A stretch of DNA of 59,484 nt from Crocinitomicaceae bacterium (GTDB lineage Bacteria; Bacteroidota; Bacteroidia; Flavobacteriales_D; Crocinitomicaceae), in the NCBI GenBank assembly GCA_024639405.1, contig JAHEIL010000016.1:1-59484 (forward strand), read 5' to 3'. Below, one piece after another: positions 52,249 through 59,484 of the stretch. Below the pieces are notes generated by a model that was given only the letters and a program-made list of their open reading frames with translations, ran no database searches and was not told the DNA's origin. The position numbers and the translations under genes were made by a program. The stretch's first letter is position 1. Each line of letters opens with the position of its first letter.

Positions 52249-53082
52249 ATGCGAAGTTTGTTTTTTTTAATGCTTTTTATTCCTTTGTTGAGTATCGCAC
52301 AAAACAAACGAAAAGGAAAAGTTTCTTATTCAAAAGGAACACTGTTTGCAGAAGTTGGACTCAACAAAACTAATTACTTAAGTAATACTGTTCAATTTCA
52401 AGGCGTTGGGTATGATTTTACGATTGCAAATGGCAATCCACAAGACAATATTATCGGTACAAATGGACCTCAAATCGATGCGAAAATTGGATATTATGTT
52501 GGAAAACATTGGGCTTTGAACCTAGGTTATAACCGAATGAATTACCGTTACTATGATAATGGATCTGTAACTTTGAATGGGAAAATCAATCCAGGAGTTG
52601 ACCCAAGTGGCTATTTTTCAGGCTCGTATGTCAATCAACTTGTTTCATTGGATAGCAATCAATTTGTATTTGCCAATGAAGCGATCTCTAATTTTTCTTT
52701 AGGCCTAATGCGTACAGATCATTTATTTGCACTTGGAAGTCAACGCAATTTTCTTGTCGCAAGTAATATTGGAGCAAATTTAGGAGCATTGGTTTCAAAT
52801 TCAACTTTCAATTTTGCTGGTAAAAATGAAACGGGAACAACTTCACTTTCAGGCATTAGTTTCTCAGGTAATGTAGGACTGCGCTTCGAGTTTTTTAAAA
52901 AAGTGTACCTGTTAACCAATTTCACAACAGGCTATCACAACCAATTTTCAATCCGTACAAGAGAAGCAGAACTGAATGCGAAAGCAATCCAAGGAGTTTG
53001 GTTCACGCAATTCAATGCTGCAATTGGGATGCTGTTCTACATTCGACCAACCAACGATTGTAGCACTTGCCCAGTTTGGTGA
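52249..53082 (+). CDS. Outer-membrane beta-barrel protein (porin-like)
   Basis: The 277-residue protein has a signal peptide (MRSLFFLMLFIPLLSIAQ). Amphipathic strands follow (GTLFAEVGLNKTNYLSNTVQFQGVGYDFTIANG, KHWALNLGYNRMNYRYYDNG, LRFEFFKKVYLLTNFTTGYHNQF, FNAAIGMLFYIRP). It resembles PorT/OmpW-sized barrels. The ATG at 52249 is preferred to a frame opened within the preceding gene, because it directly precedes the signal. It ends NDCSTCPVW, an unusual Cys pair at the tail. Confidence 0.75.
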   Translation: MRSLFFLMLFIPLLSIAQNKRKGKVSYSKGTLFAEVGLNKTNYLSNTVQFQGVGYDFTIANGNPQDNIIGTNGPQIDAKIGYYVGKHWALNLGYNRMNYRYYDNGSVTLNGKINPGVDPSGYFSGSYVNQLVSLDSNQFVFANEAISNFSLGLMRTDHLFALGSQRNFLVASNIGANLGALVSNSTFNFAGKNETGTTSLSGISFSGNVGLRFEFFKKVYLLTNFTTGYHNQFSIRTREAELNAKAIQGVWFTQFNAAIGMLFYIRPTNDCSTCPVW

Positions 53083-53157
53083 TTGTAACTAAAATCACAC
53101 ATTCGATTTCATTTTTTCCAAAAAAATCACTTACTTTCGTCCTGCGAAATTTGAAAC

Positions 53158-54600
53158 ATGGAAAAATTACAAAACTTCATCAACGGTGAATATTGTGCGC
53201 CAATAAATGGCCTGTACATCGATAATTATGAACCTGCAACAGGAAATGTATATTCCTTGATTCCGAATTCAGATGAAAAAGACGTCGCTAAAGCTGTTGA
53301 AAGTGCTGAAAAAGCCTTTCCGATTTGGTCGGCAATGAGCAATGAAGAACGCAGTGAGATTTTGATCAAATTATCCGATGGAATCAAAAATCGCATGGAA
53401 GAATTTGTTGCTGCAGAATCGCGCGACAATGGAAAGCCATTGAGTTTAGCTGCTCACGTAGACATCCCAAGAGCTATTTCAAATTTCCACTTTTTCGCAA
53501 CAGCCATTACTCATTTTGCCTCTGAATCGCATTATATGGTGGGCGAAGGCGTCAATTATACTTTGCGCAAGCCAATTGGAATTGTTGGATGTATTTCCCC
53601 ATGGAATTTACCATTGTACTTATTTTCATGGAAAATTGCGCCTGCATTAGCTGCTGGAAATTGTGTGATAGCAAAACCTTCCGAAATCACACCTTATACC
53701 GCTTATTTACTTGGAAAAGTAGCACAAGAAGCAGGAATGCCAAATGGTGTATTAAATATTTTACATGGTTTAGGTTCTTCGGTTGGTGATGCAATAATCA
53801 AACACCCAAAAATCAAAGCGATTTCTTTTACTGGCGGAACAAAAACAGGCGAATACATTGCTAAAACTGCTGCGCCAATGTTTAAAAAACTATCATTGGA
53901 ATTAGGTGGTAAAAACCCCAACATCATCTTTGCAGATTGTGATTTTGATGAAATGCTCAAAACTACCCTGCGTTCATCTTTCGCTAATCAAGGGCAAATT
54001 TGCTTGTGCGGTTCACGTATATTTGTTGAACGACCTTTGTACGAAAAATTCAAAACAGCATTTGTAGAAAAAGTTGCAAAAACGACTGTTTCTAATCCAA
54101 CCGACCCAAAAGCAATTTTAGGTGCTGTCGTTTCAAAACCACACATGGAAAAAGTGTTATCGTATGTTCAATTAGCAAAAGAAGAAGGTGGAACTATTTT
54201 AACGGGTGGCGAACAAGTGCATTTAGAAGTACCATACAATAATGGTTATTACATACGTCCAACAGTAATTGAAGGTTTGGCATACGATTGTAGAACGAAC
54301 CAAGAAGAGATTTTTGGACCTGTTGTAACCATTACTCCATTTGATACAGAAGAAGAAGTTTTAATGATGGCCAATTCAACGCAATATGGATTAGCTGCTA
54401 CTTTGTGGACAAGCGATTTAAAAAGAGCGCACCGGATGGCGGATAAAATTGAAGCAGGAATCGTTTGGATCAATGCATGGTTAGTACGCGATTTAAGAAC
54501 GCCATTTGGCGGAATGAAAGCATCAGGTGTTGGACGTGAGGGTGGCGAAGAAGCTTTGCGATTCTTTACAGAACCAAAAAACGTTTACATTTCGTATTAA
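53158..54600 (+). CDS. Aldehyde dehydrogenase (muconic-semialdehyde type)
   Basis: The 480-residue NAD-dependent enzyme has PWNLPLYLFSWKIAPALAAGNCVIAKPSE (NAD-binding). Glu248 is in SLELGGKNPNIIF, the nucleophile Cys282 is in FANQGQICLCGSRIFV, and the end motif is IVWINAWLVRDLRTPFGGMKASGVGREGG. The 'GQICLCGSRI' and 'WLVRDLRTPFGG' forms are those of 2-aminomuconic/hydroxymuconic semialdehyde dehydrogenases (ALDH8A1-like). The substrate is not proved; a kynurenine-type hydrolase is encoded far away at 3716. Confidence 0.9.
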   Translation: MEKLQNFINGEYCAPINGLYIDNYEPATGNVYSLIPNSDEKDVAKAVESAEKAFPIWSAMSNEERSEILIKLSDGIKNRMEEFVAAESRDNGKPLSLAAHVDIPRAISNFHFFATAITHFASESHYMVGEGVNYTLRKPIGIVGCISPWNLPLYLFSWKIAPALAAGNCVIAKPSEITPYTAYLLGKVAQEAGMPNGVLNILHGLGSSVGDAIIKHPKIKAISFTGGTKTGEYIAKTAAPMFKKLSLELGGKNPNIIFADCDFDEMLKTTLRSSFANQGQICLCGSRIFVERPLYEKFKTAFVEKVAKTTVSNPTDPKAILGAVVSKPHMEKVLSYVQLAKEEGGTILTGGEQVHLEVPYNNGYYIRPTVIEGLAYDCRTNQEEIFGPVVTITPFDTEEEVLMMANSTQYGLAATLWTSDLKRAHRMADKIEAGIVWINAWLVRDLRTPFGGMKASGVGREGGEEALRFFTEPKNVYISY

Positions 54601-54605
54601 GGAAA

Positions 54606-55196
54606 TTACAATAATGCTTTTAAATTGGTAGAAAACAATTTAATTGCAATTGCTAATAAAATAATTCCGAATACCTTTTTTAAGATGGCTATTCCACCTT
54701 GACCTAACAAATTTTCAATTTTTTTAGTCAAACGAAGCACAGCATAAACTATAACGATGTTAATGATTATTGCAAGAATGATGTTAATTTCTTGAAACTC
54801 TGCTTTTAATGATACTAAAGTTGTCATTGTTCCTGCGCCGGCAATAATTGGAAAGGCAAGAGGCACAACACTTGCCGTTTTACCCGTTACTTCATCACGA
54901 AAGAGGCGAACACCAAGAATCATTTCCAAAGCCATTGCAAACAAAATAAAAGCACCTGCAACTGCAAACGCTTCAATGGTTACTCCAAATAAATTTAAGA
55001 TACTCTCCCCTAAAATTAAAAAGCCGATCATAATTCCAAATGAAACAAAGCTGGCACGAACAGGATGCAATTCACCCGTATTTTCTTTGATTTTAATAAT
55101 GATTGGAACGGATCCGATAATATCGATAACTGCAAATAACACGGTAGTTGCTTTGAATAATTCTGTCCAACTAAATGAGCCTAAAAAATCTATCAT
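54606..55196 (-). CDS. MarC-family integral membrane protein
   Basis: The 196-residue protein has six hydrophobic helices. Typical segments are FKATTVLFAVIDIIGSVPIIIKI, RASFVSFGIMIGFLILGESILNLFG, FALAVAGAFILFAMALEMILG-like, and SVVPLAFPIIAGAGTMTTLVSL. MarC relatives are inner-membrane proteins of unknown transport role. The start overlaps the purN stop by 4 bases (ATGA), so both are expressed together. Confidence 0.9.
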   Translation of the reverse strand: MIDFLGSFSWTELFKATTVLFAVIDIIGSVPIIIKIKENTGELHPVRASFVSFGIMIGFLILGESILNLFGVTIEAFAVAGAFILFAMALEMILGVRLFRDEVTGKTASVVPLAFPIIAGAGTMTTLVSLKAEFQEINIILAIIINIVIVYAVLRLTKKIENLLGQGGIAILKKVFGIILLAIAIKLFSTNLKALL

Positions 55197-55774
55197 ATCT
55201 CTTTCTTTAAAACAGTTTGCTCAATAATTTTCGGGAAATTAGCTTGCTCCAAGGAGTGTATTTTATCTTTTAGTGATTCTAATGTTTCTTCTTCAGCAAC
55301 ACTACATGAAAATTGAGCGATTAACTCCCCTTTATCAAATTCTTCATTTACAAAATGAATGCTAATTCCTGTTTTTGGCTCTTTTTGAGCTAAAACTGCG
55401 CGATGAACATGATCGCCATACATCCCTTTTCCACCAAAATTTGGCAACAATGAAGGATGAATATTGATGATTTTTTGAGGGTAATTATGAATAAAATCAA
55501 CTGGAATTTTTCGAAGATATCCTGCTAAAATAATGTAATCAATAGAAGCTGCCCCACAAATGGTTGATAGTATCGCGCCATTCTCAACAATTTCGTTGGA
55601 TAATACATCTACTCGTACGCCAAAAGCTTGAGCTTTTTCAACAACTAAAGCATGCGGATTATTTGTCAAAACAAAAACAATTTCCACATGCTGATGACCT
55701 TTGAAATAATTTAAAATATTCATGACATTACTTCCAGATCCAGATGCAAAAAGAGCTAAACGTACTTTATTCAT
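55193..55774 (-). CDS. purN: Phosphoribosylglycinamide formyltransferase
   Basis: The 193-residue enzyme starts MNKVRLALFASGSGSNVMNILNYF. It has YIILAGYLRKIPVDFIHNYPQKIINIHPSLLPNFGGKGMYGDHVHRAVL, with the catalytic Asn-His region, and KTGISIHFVNEEFDKGELIAQ with the Asp. It adds a formyl group to GAR using formyl-THF, continuing the purine pathway whose purD and purQ genes are at 15014-16987. A -7 box ends only 4 bases before the ATG, so the mRNA may have no leader. Confidence 0.95.
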   Translation of the reverse strand: MNKVRLALFASGSGSNVMNILNYFKGHQHVEIVFVLTNNPHALVVEKAQAFGVRVDVLSNEIVENGAILSTICGAASIDYIILAGYLRKIPVDFIHNYPQKIINIHPSLLPNFGGKGMYGDHVHRAVLAQKEPKTGISIHFVNEEFDKGELIAQFSCSVAEEETLESLKDKIHSLEQANFPKIIEQTVLKKEI

Positions 55775-55778
55775 GGCA

Positions 55779-55786
55779 CAAAGGTA
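55779..55786 (-). promoter_or_regulatory. Candidate -7 promoter box of purN
   Basis: On the minus strand TACCTTTG matches TAnnTTTG, ending 4 bases before the ATG (55774). If used, transcription would start near the A of the start codon. No good -33 is seen. Confidence 0.4.
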
Positions 55787-55943
55787 GGGAGAAACAAAAA
55801 ATAAACCTCAAAATAGTGCGTTGAAAATTAGAAAACTAGCCATTTTCACGTATAAAAGTGGAAAATTAAAAACACTGAATAAATAAAAACATACACAAAT
55901 AGGGCGTTTTAGCGTTATTGTTCAGAATATTATTGCGAATTAT

Positions 55944-55974
55944 TTTGTTTTTTAACGCATTGTTTTTTTCTTTG
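55944..55974 (+). promoter_or_regulatory. Candidate promoter of acpP-fabF-rnc
   Basis: TTTG at 55944-55947, 19 bases, then TTTCTTTG at 55967-55974 (one mismatch to TAnnTTTG). It lies 29 bases before the acpP ATG, in an otherwise featureless region from 55787. Confidence 0.45.
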
Positions 55975-56003
55975 CAAGCTGATTAACCATTAAAAAAAAA
56001 GAA

Positions 56004-56240
56004 ATGTCTGATATCAAATCAAAAGTAATTTCTATTATCGTAGATAAATTAGGAGTTGAAGAAAGTGAAGTAACAAACGAAGCGTCTTTCACAAATGATC
56101 TAGGAGCTGACTCATTAGATACAGTTGAATTGATTATGGAATTTGAAAAAGAATTCAATATCGCTATTCCAGATGATCAATCTGAGAACATTCAAACTGT
56201 TGGTGATGCAATTTCTTTTATCGAAGAAAACGTTAACTAA
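56004..56240 (+). CDS. acpP: Acyl carrier protein
   Basis: The 78-residue acidic protein has the phosphopantetheine site [17 protein letters not shown] (Ser37) on the helix used by all ACPs. It carries acyl chains in fatty acid synthesis. fabF begins 41 bases downstream, the usual acpP-fabF order, and the strand continues with rnc. Confidence 0.97.
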   Translation: MSDIKSKVISIIVDKLGVEESEVTNEASFTNDLGADSLDTVELIMEFEKEFNIAIPDDQSENIQTVGDAISFIEENVN

Positions 56241-56281
56241 TTTAAACACAAGCTTGCATTTATTGAATTAATAATTTCTCT

Positions 56282-57535
56282 ATGGAATTAAAAAGAGTCG
56301 TTGTAACTGGAATGGGTGCCTTGACACCAATTGGAAACACATTAAGTGAATACTGGGATGCGTTACTAAGTGGAAAAAGTGGAGCTGCGCCAATTAAGCA
56401 ATTCGATGCTTCTTTGTTCAAAACGCATTTTGCTTGTGAAATAAAAAACTTCAATGTCGAAGATTTTATCGACAGAAAAGAAGCTAGAAAATTAGATCAA
56501 TTTTCACAGTACGCTATGGTTTCCGCAACGGAAGCCATAGCTGATGCTGGATTGATGGAATCAAATCCAAATTTAGACCGAATAGGTGTGATTTGGGGTT
56601 CAGGAATTGGGGGATTAAAAACGTTTCAAGACGAAGCCGAAAACTTTTTTGGGGGTGACGGAACACCAAGATTTAATCCATTCTTTATTCCAAAAATGAT
56701 CGCAGATATCGCTGCTGGTCATATTTCTATTAAATACGGTTTGCGTGGACCAAATTACGTAACTGTTTCTGCCTGTGCTTCTGCAACAAATGCAATTATT
56801 GATGCGTTCAACTTGATTCGTCTTGGGAAAGCTGATGCTTTTGTTACTGGTGGATCAGAGGCTGCAGTAAACCAAATGGGTATGGGTGGTTTCAATGGTT
56901 TAAAAGCCTTGTCAACACGCAACGATTCTCCTGAAACAGCTTCTCGCCCGTTCGATTTAGACCGTGATGGTTTTGTACTTGGAGAAGGTGCTGGTGCATT
57001 GATTCTTGAAGAATACGAACACGCTATCAAACGCGGTGCTAAAATTTATGCTGAAGTAATTGGTGGAGGAATGTCGGGTGATGCTTATCACATGACTGCT
57101 CCACATCCTGAGGGCTTAGGCGCGAGAAATACGATGATTGCAGCTTTAGATGATGCACAAATTGACCCAAGCTCTATCGACTATGTAAATGTTCATGGAA
57201 CATCTACTCCATTAGGAGATATTGCAGAAGTAAAAGCAATTCAAGCAGTTTTTGGTGAACATGCTTACAATTTGAACATTAGTTCAACAAAATCAATGAC
57301 AGGCCATTTACTAGGAGCAGCAGGTGCAATTGAAGCAATTGCTTGTGTAATGGCTGTTAAACATGACATAGTTCCACCAACAATAAATCATTTTACGGAC
57401 GATCCTGAATTAGATCCAAAGTTGAATTTTACGTTCCACCAACCACAAAAACGTGTGGTGAATGTTGCGCTATCCAATACTTTTGGATTTGGCGGGCACA
57501 ATACAAGCGTTATTGTGAAAAAATTCATCGGATAA
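56282..57535 (+). CDS. fabF: 3-oxoacyl-ACP synthase II
   Basis: The 417-residue condensing enzyme has nucleophile Cys165 in TVSACASATNAI. The catalytic His residues are in NVHGTSTPLGD and SSTKSMTGHLLGAAG. The N-terminus is VVVTGMGALTPIGNT and the C-terminus is NTFGFGGHNTSVIVKKF. It elongates acyl-ACP in the cytoplasm. Its stop is directly followed by the TTG start of rnc. Confidence 0.97.
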   Translation: MELKRVVVTGMGALTPIGNTLSEYWDALLSGKSGAAPIKQFDASLFKTHFACEIKNFNVEDFIDRKEARKLDQFSQYAMVSATEAIADAGLMESNPNLDRIGVIWGSGIGGLKTFQDEAENFFGGDGTPRFNPFFIPKMIADIAAGHISIKYGLRGPNYVTVSACASATNAIIDAFNLIRLGKADAFVTGGSEAAVNQMGMGGFNGLKALSTRNDSPETASRPFDLDRDGFVLGEGAGALILEEYEHAIKRGAKIYAEVIGGGMSGDAYHMTAPHPEGLGARNTMIAALDDAQIDPSSIDYVNVHGTSTPLGDIAEVKAIQAVFGEHAYNLNISSTKSMTGHLLGAAGAIEAIACVMAVKHDIVPPTINHFTDDPELDPKLNFTFHQPQKRVVNVALSNTFGFGGHNTSVIVKKFIG

Positions 57536-58255
57536 TTGGGACTTAAATTTCAATTGTTTCGTAAAAAAAAATCTAAAAGCGAACTTGTATTAATTCGCTT
57601 CATCCTACTTCGTTTTGGTTACCGTCCAAAAAATTTAGCCCTTTTTATTCAAGCAGTAACTCACAAATCAAGCATTACTGTAGACGAAATAACGTCAAAC
57701 GAACGCTTGGAATTTCTAGGTGATGCAATCTTAGATGCTGTTGTAGCAGAATACTTGTTTCAACGATTTCCTGGTGAAGACGAAGGGTACCTGACCAAAA
57801 TCAAATCAAAAATAGTTAACCGCAAAACCTTATCAGAAATTGCTGAAAAAATGGAATTGCGCACCATTATTCGTTACCATAAAGGGCGTTCAATTAACTT
57901 ACCGACAATAGAAGGCAATGCATTGGAAGCAATCTTTGGTGCAATCTATTTAGACGGAGGATTTCAAGCGGTTAAAAATGCCGTACAACATCACATTTTC
58001 AGAAAATACATCCATGTCAACAAAGTATTGGAAGAAGAAATTGATTTCAAATCAAAACTCATCATTTGGTGTCAACGCAACCATTTGAGCATTGACTTTG
58101 TGGTGCTTTCAGAAGAAAACAACAATAACAACTGGTCGTATACCATCCAAGTTACTATCAACAATACCAAGTATGGAAAAGGTATTGGAAATTCAAAAAA
58201 AATAGCTGAACAAGCCGCAGCAAAAGAAACCCTTGAGTTAATGGGGGAATTTTAA
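57536..58255 (+). CDS. rnc: Ribonuclease III
   Basis: The 239-residue enzyme has the signature ERLEFLGDAILDAVVAEYLF with the catalytic acids. A second acidic site is in EGNALEAIFGAIYLDGGF. A C-terminal double-stranded RNA-binding domain follows (DFKSKLIIWCQRNHL to GIGNSKKIAEQAAAKETLEL). It processes rRNA and mRNA duplexes. The start is TTG at 57536, directly after the fabF stop. Confidence 0.95.
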   Translation: MGLKFQLFRKKKSKSELVLIRFILLRFGYRPKNLALFIQAVTHKSSITVDEITSNERLEFLGDAILDAVVAEYLFQRFPGEDEGYLTKIKSKIVNRKTLSEIAEKMELRTIIRYHKGRSINLPTIEGNALEAIFGAIYLDGGFQAVKNAVQHHIFRKYIHVNKVLEEEIDFKSKLIIWCQRNHLSIDFVVLSEENNNNNWSYTIQVTINNTKYGKGIGNSKKIAEQAAAKETLELMGEF

Positions 58256-58300
58256 TTCTTCACTAATTTTTTGTATCTTCAACTACCTAATTGAAGAAAA

Positions 58301-58660
58301 ATGAACACTGCAGAACTTGGTATTTACGGAGAAAACCTTGCTGTCACTTATTTAATAAAAAAAGGATATCATGTTATTGAACGAAATTATCGCTTTAAGA
58401 AAAATGAGGTTGATATTATCTGTTTAGACCATGAAACCTTGGTTATAGTTGAGGTAAAAACACGTCAAACAGCAGAAATTGGAGAGCCTTGGCGAGCAGT
58501 TACCAAACAAAAGCAAAAACAACTTATTCAAGTGGCCAACTTTTACCTTCAAAGTAAACAGATCGATCTCACAACGCGCTTTGACATCGTTTCAATTGTA
58601 CACAATTCCTACAGAACAGAGATTGAACACATACCAGATGCCTTTTATCCATTGGTGTAA
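58301..58660 (+). CDS. YraN-family (UPF0102) endonuclease-like protein
   Basis: The 119-residue protein has GIYGENLAVTYLIKKGYHVIERNYRFKKNEVDIICLDHETLVIVEVKTRQ. This is the PD-(D/E)XK motif (Glu in GEN, Asp in EVDII, Glu-x-Lys in VEVKTR) of the YraN/UPF0102 family. The family is conserved with unknown role, probably DNA or RNA repair. It follows rnc by 45 bases. Confidence 0.92.
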   Translation: MNTAELGIYGENLAVTYLIKKGYHVIERNYRFKKNEVDIICLDHETLVIVEVKTRQTAEIGEPWRAVTKQKQKQLIQVANFYLQSKQIDLTTRFDIVSIVHNSYRTEIEHIPDAFYPLV

Positions 58661-58664
58661 AAAA

Positions 58665-58690
58665 AAAGAGGATTGCGAACAACCCTCTTT
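58665..58690 (+). terminator. Intrinsic terminator after the YraN gene
   Basis: AAAGAGG (58665-58671), a 12-base loop and CCTCTTT (58684-58690) form a 7-bp stem, flanked by A on the left and TAT on the right. It closes the acpP-fabF-rnc-yraN unit. Confidence 0.6.
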
Positions 58691-58816
58691 ATACCTAATA
58701 TACCTAACCTGATTATCATGAAACCACTCTACGTTAATCATGTGGTGTCTAATAAAAAATATGCCAAAAATTTAGTTGTTTGAATACCAATTAATTAATT
58801 ATTTTTGCATGACGAA

Positions 58817-58850
58817 TTTGTTTCATTTTGGGAATATTTTCCTATATTTG
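58817..58850 (+). promoter_or_regulatory. Candidate promoter of the GNAT gene
   Basis: TTTG at 58817-58820, 22 bases, then TATATTTG at 58843-58850 fits TTTG-N17-23-TAnnTTTG. The leader to the ATG at 58965 would be about 108 bases. The remaining 58691-58816 shows nothing recognisable. Confidence 0.5.
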
Positions 58851-58964
58851 GAATAGTAAGGGGCGTTTTTCAATTGCTTTTAGTCTTTAACCGTATTCAT
58901 TTTTATTGGTGGAAAAATAGGCAGCTTACTAGCAAAGATGAAGCAGAACTCAAACTAACTTTAC

Positions 58965-59396
58965 ATGAAAATGAACTTTAAAATAATTACATACAAAAGT
59001 CAAGATTGGCACGATGCTGTTAAATTAAGAGAAAAAATTCTTCGAGAACCACTTGGAAGTAAATTTTCAGCCATAGAACTCGAAGATGAAAAATACCACA
59101 TTCAAATTGCTGGATTTTTAAATAATGAACTGGTTGCATGCGCTGTTTTGGTTCCAGAAGAAAAGGCGATTAAAATGCAAAGAGTCGCTGTTTTGGAAAC
59201 GTTAAGAAATAAAAACTATGGTTCTGAAATGATGGTTTTTTGTGAAAAATTAGCATTAGAAAATAACGTTGAAATAATCTATTGTCATGCACGAAACACC
59301 GCAGTTAACTTTTATTTAAAAAATCATTACGAAAAAGTGGGGGAATATTTTGATGAAGATGGGATTCCACATTTAAAAATGATTAAAAAATTGTAA
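58965..59396 (+). CDS. GNAT-family N-acetyltransferase
   Basis: The 143-residue protein has the GNAT core: ACAVLVPEEKAIKMQRVAVLETLRNKNYGSEMMVFCEKLALEN, where the R/Q-x-x-G/A motif is RNKNYGS, then IIYCHARNTAVNFYLKNHYEKVGEYFDEDGIPHLKMIKKL. The E-x-x-Y-F...H end resembles the ElaA group. It acetylates an unknown amine. A second Met two codons in is possible as start. Confidence 0.87.
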   Translation: MKMNFKIITYKSQDWHDAVKLREKILREPLGSKFSAIELEDEKYHIQIAGFLNNELVACAVLVPEEKAIKMQRVAVLETLRNKNYGSEMMVFCEKLALENNVEIIYCHARNTAVNFYLKNHYEKVGEYFDEDGIPHLKMIKKL

Positions 59397-59400
59397 AAAA

Positions 59401-59424
59401 TTTACAACATTGCAATATTGTAAA
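59401..59424. repeat. 24-base palindrome after the GNAT gene
   Basis: TTTACAA (59401-59407) and TTGTAAA (59418-59424) flank a further inner palindrome ATTGCAAT, so nearly the whole 24 bases are self-complementary. A second overlapping palindrome (TTGTAAA-AAA-TTTACAA) begins in the gene's last codons. It may be a regulator site or a hairpin. Confidence 0.45.
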
Positions 59425-59452
59425 GAAAATGTAATAATCCATATTCAACAAA

Positions 59453-59478
59453 AAAGCCCTGACTTTCATCAGAGCTTT
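59453..59478. terminator. Probable intrinsic terminator at the window end
   Basis: AAAGC-C-CTGA (59453-59462) and TCAG-A-GCTTT (59469-59478) pair with one internal mismatch around the loop CTTTCA. The A-rich left side and T-rich right side fit a bidirectional terminator; no further gene fits before the window end. Confidence 0.6.
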
Positions 59479-59484
59479 AGTACC

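Noticed and set aside
1-59484. tRNA or rRNA genes
   Set aside because: No cloverleaf or conserved rRNA stretch was seen in the gaps between genes, though a covariance search was not possible here.

Overview
The window is AT-rich chromosomal DNA from a member of the Bacteroidota, most likely Flavobacteriia (a Crocinitomicaceae/Fluviicola-like organism is my guess; the phylum is firm, the family is not). Evidence: promoters of the Bacteroidota type (exact TAnnTTTG boxes before at least nine genes), TonB-dependent receptors with carboxypeptidase-regulatory N-domains, a probable type IX secretion C-terminal domain, YtxJ, DUF6427-like and GxxExxY proteins, a cysteine-poor DksA-like protein, and few Shine-Dalgarno sequences.

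Layout. 0-9.9 kb: the 5' end of leuS (minus strand); a LytS/LytTR-type two-component pair followed by a repeat-rich, structured intergenic region; a cyclase-family hydrolase, a YceI-like protein, a HAD hydrolase, methylmalonyl-CoA epimerase, a secreted protein with a sorting domain, and a TonB receptor translationally coupled to a small lipoprotein that looks like a Kunitz/BPTI domain. 10-24 kb: a mostly minus-strand block with an S9 peptidase, a propeller lipoprotein, a CBS/CorC membrane protein, purD, purQ and a DUF6427-like protein, then DksA-like and lspA on plus, then a beta-barrel and a giant TPR protein on minus. 24-39 kb: ftsE, glutaminyl cyclase, ytxJ-pheS, two paralogous lipoproteins, an exonuclease, fRMsr, an Ig-like lipoprotein, an ECF sigma/anti-sigma-like pair, a 262-bp MITE-like element, the acyl-CoA carboxylase beta subunit, aspS, cysS and a methyltransferase.

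39.5-50.5 kb: the accessory centrepiece, a ribosomal peptide (RiPP) locus of the grasp-with-spasm type. It has an XRE regulator, two GG-leader precursor peptides each followed by a strong hairpin and an exported ~320-aa protein, an ATP-grasp ligase broken at a run of eight A, a 76-aa unknown protein, a SPASM-only protein, a C39-peptidase ABC exporter, an inserted GxxExxY gene, an HlyD adaptor and a TolC-like outer membrane protein. In the inferred pathway the precursors are crosslinked by the ATP-grasp and SPASM proteins, cut after GG by the C39 domain, and exported through the ABC-HlyD-TolC conduit. A ~250-bp segment (3' end of the regulator plus leader) is duplicated in front of both precursors, and a short ORF at the junction may be the remnant of a second ATP-grasp gene.

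50.5-59.5 kb: housekeeping genes again: an rRNA pseudouridine synthase, a lipoprotein and an outer membrane protein, an aldehyde dehydrogenase, MarC, purN, the acpP-fabF-rnc operon, YraN and a GNAT acetyltransferase. I found no rRNA, tRNA, CRISPR array or complete insertion sequence.
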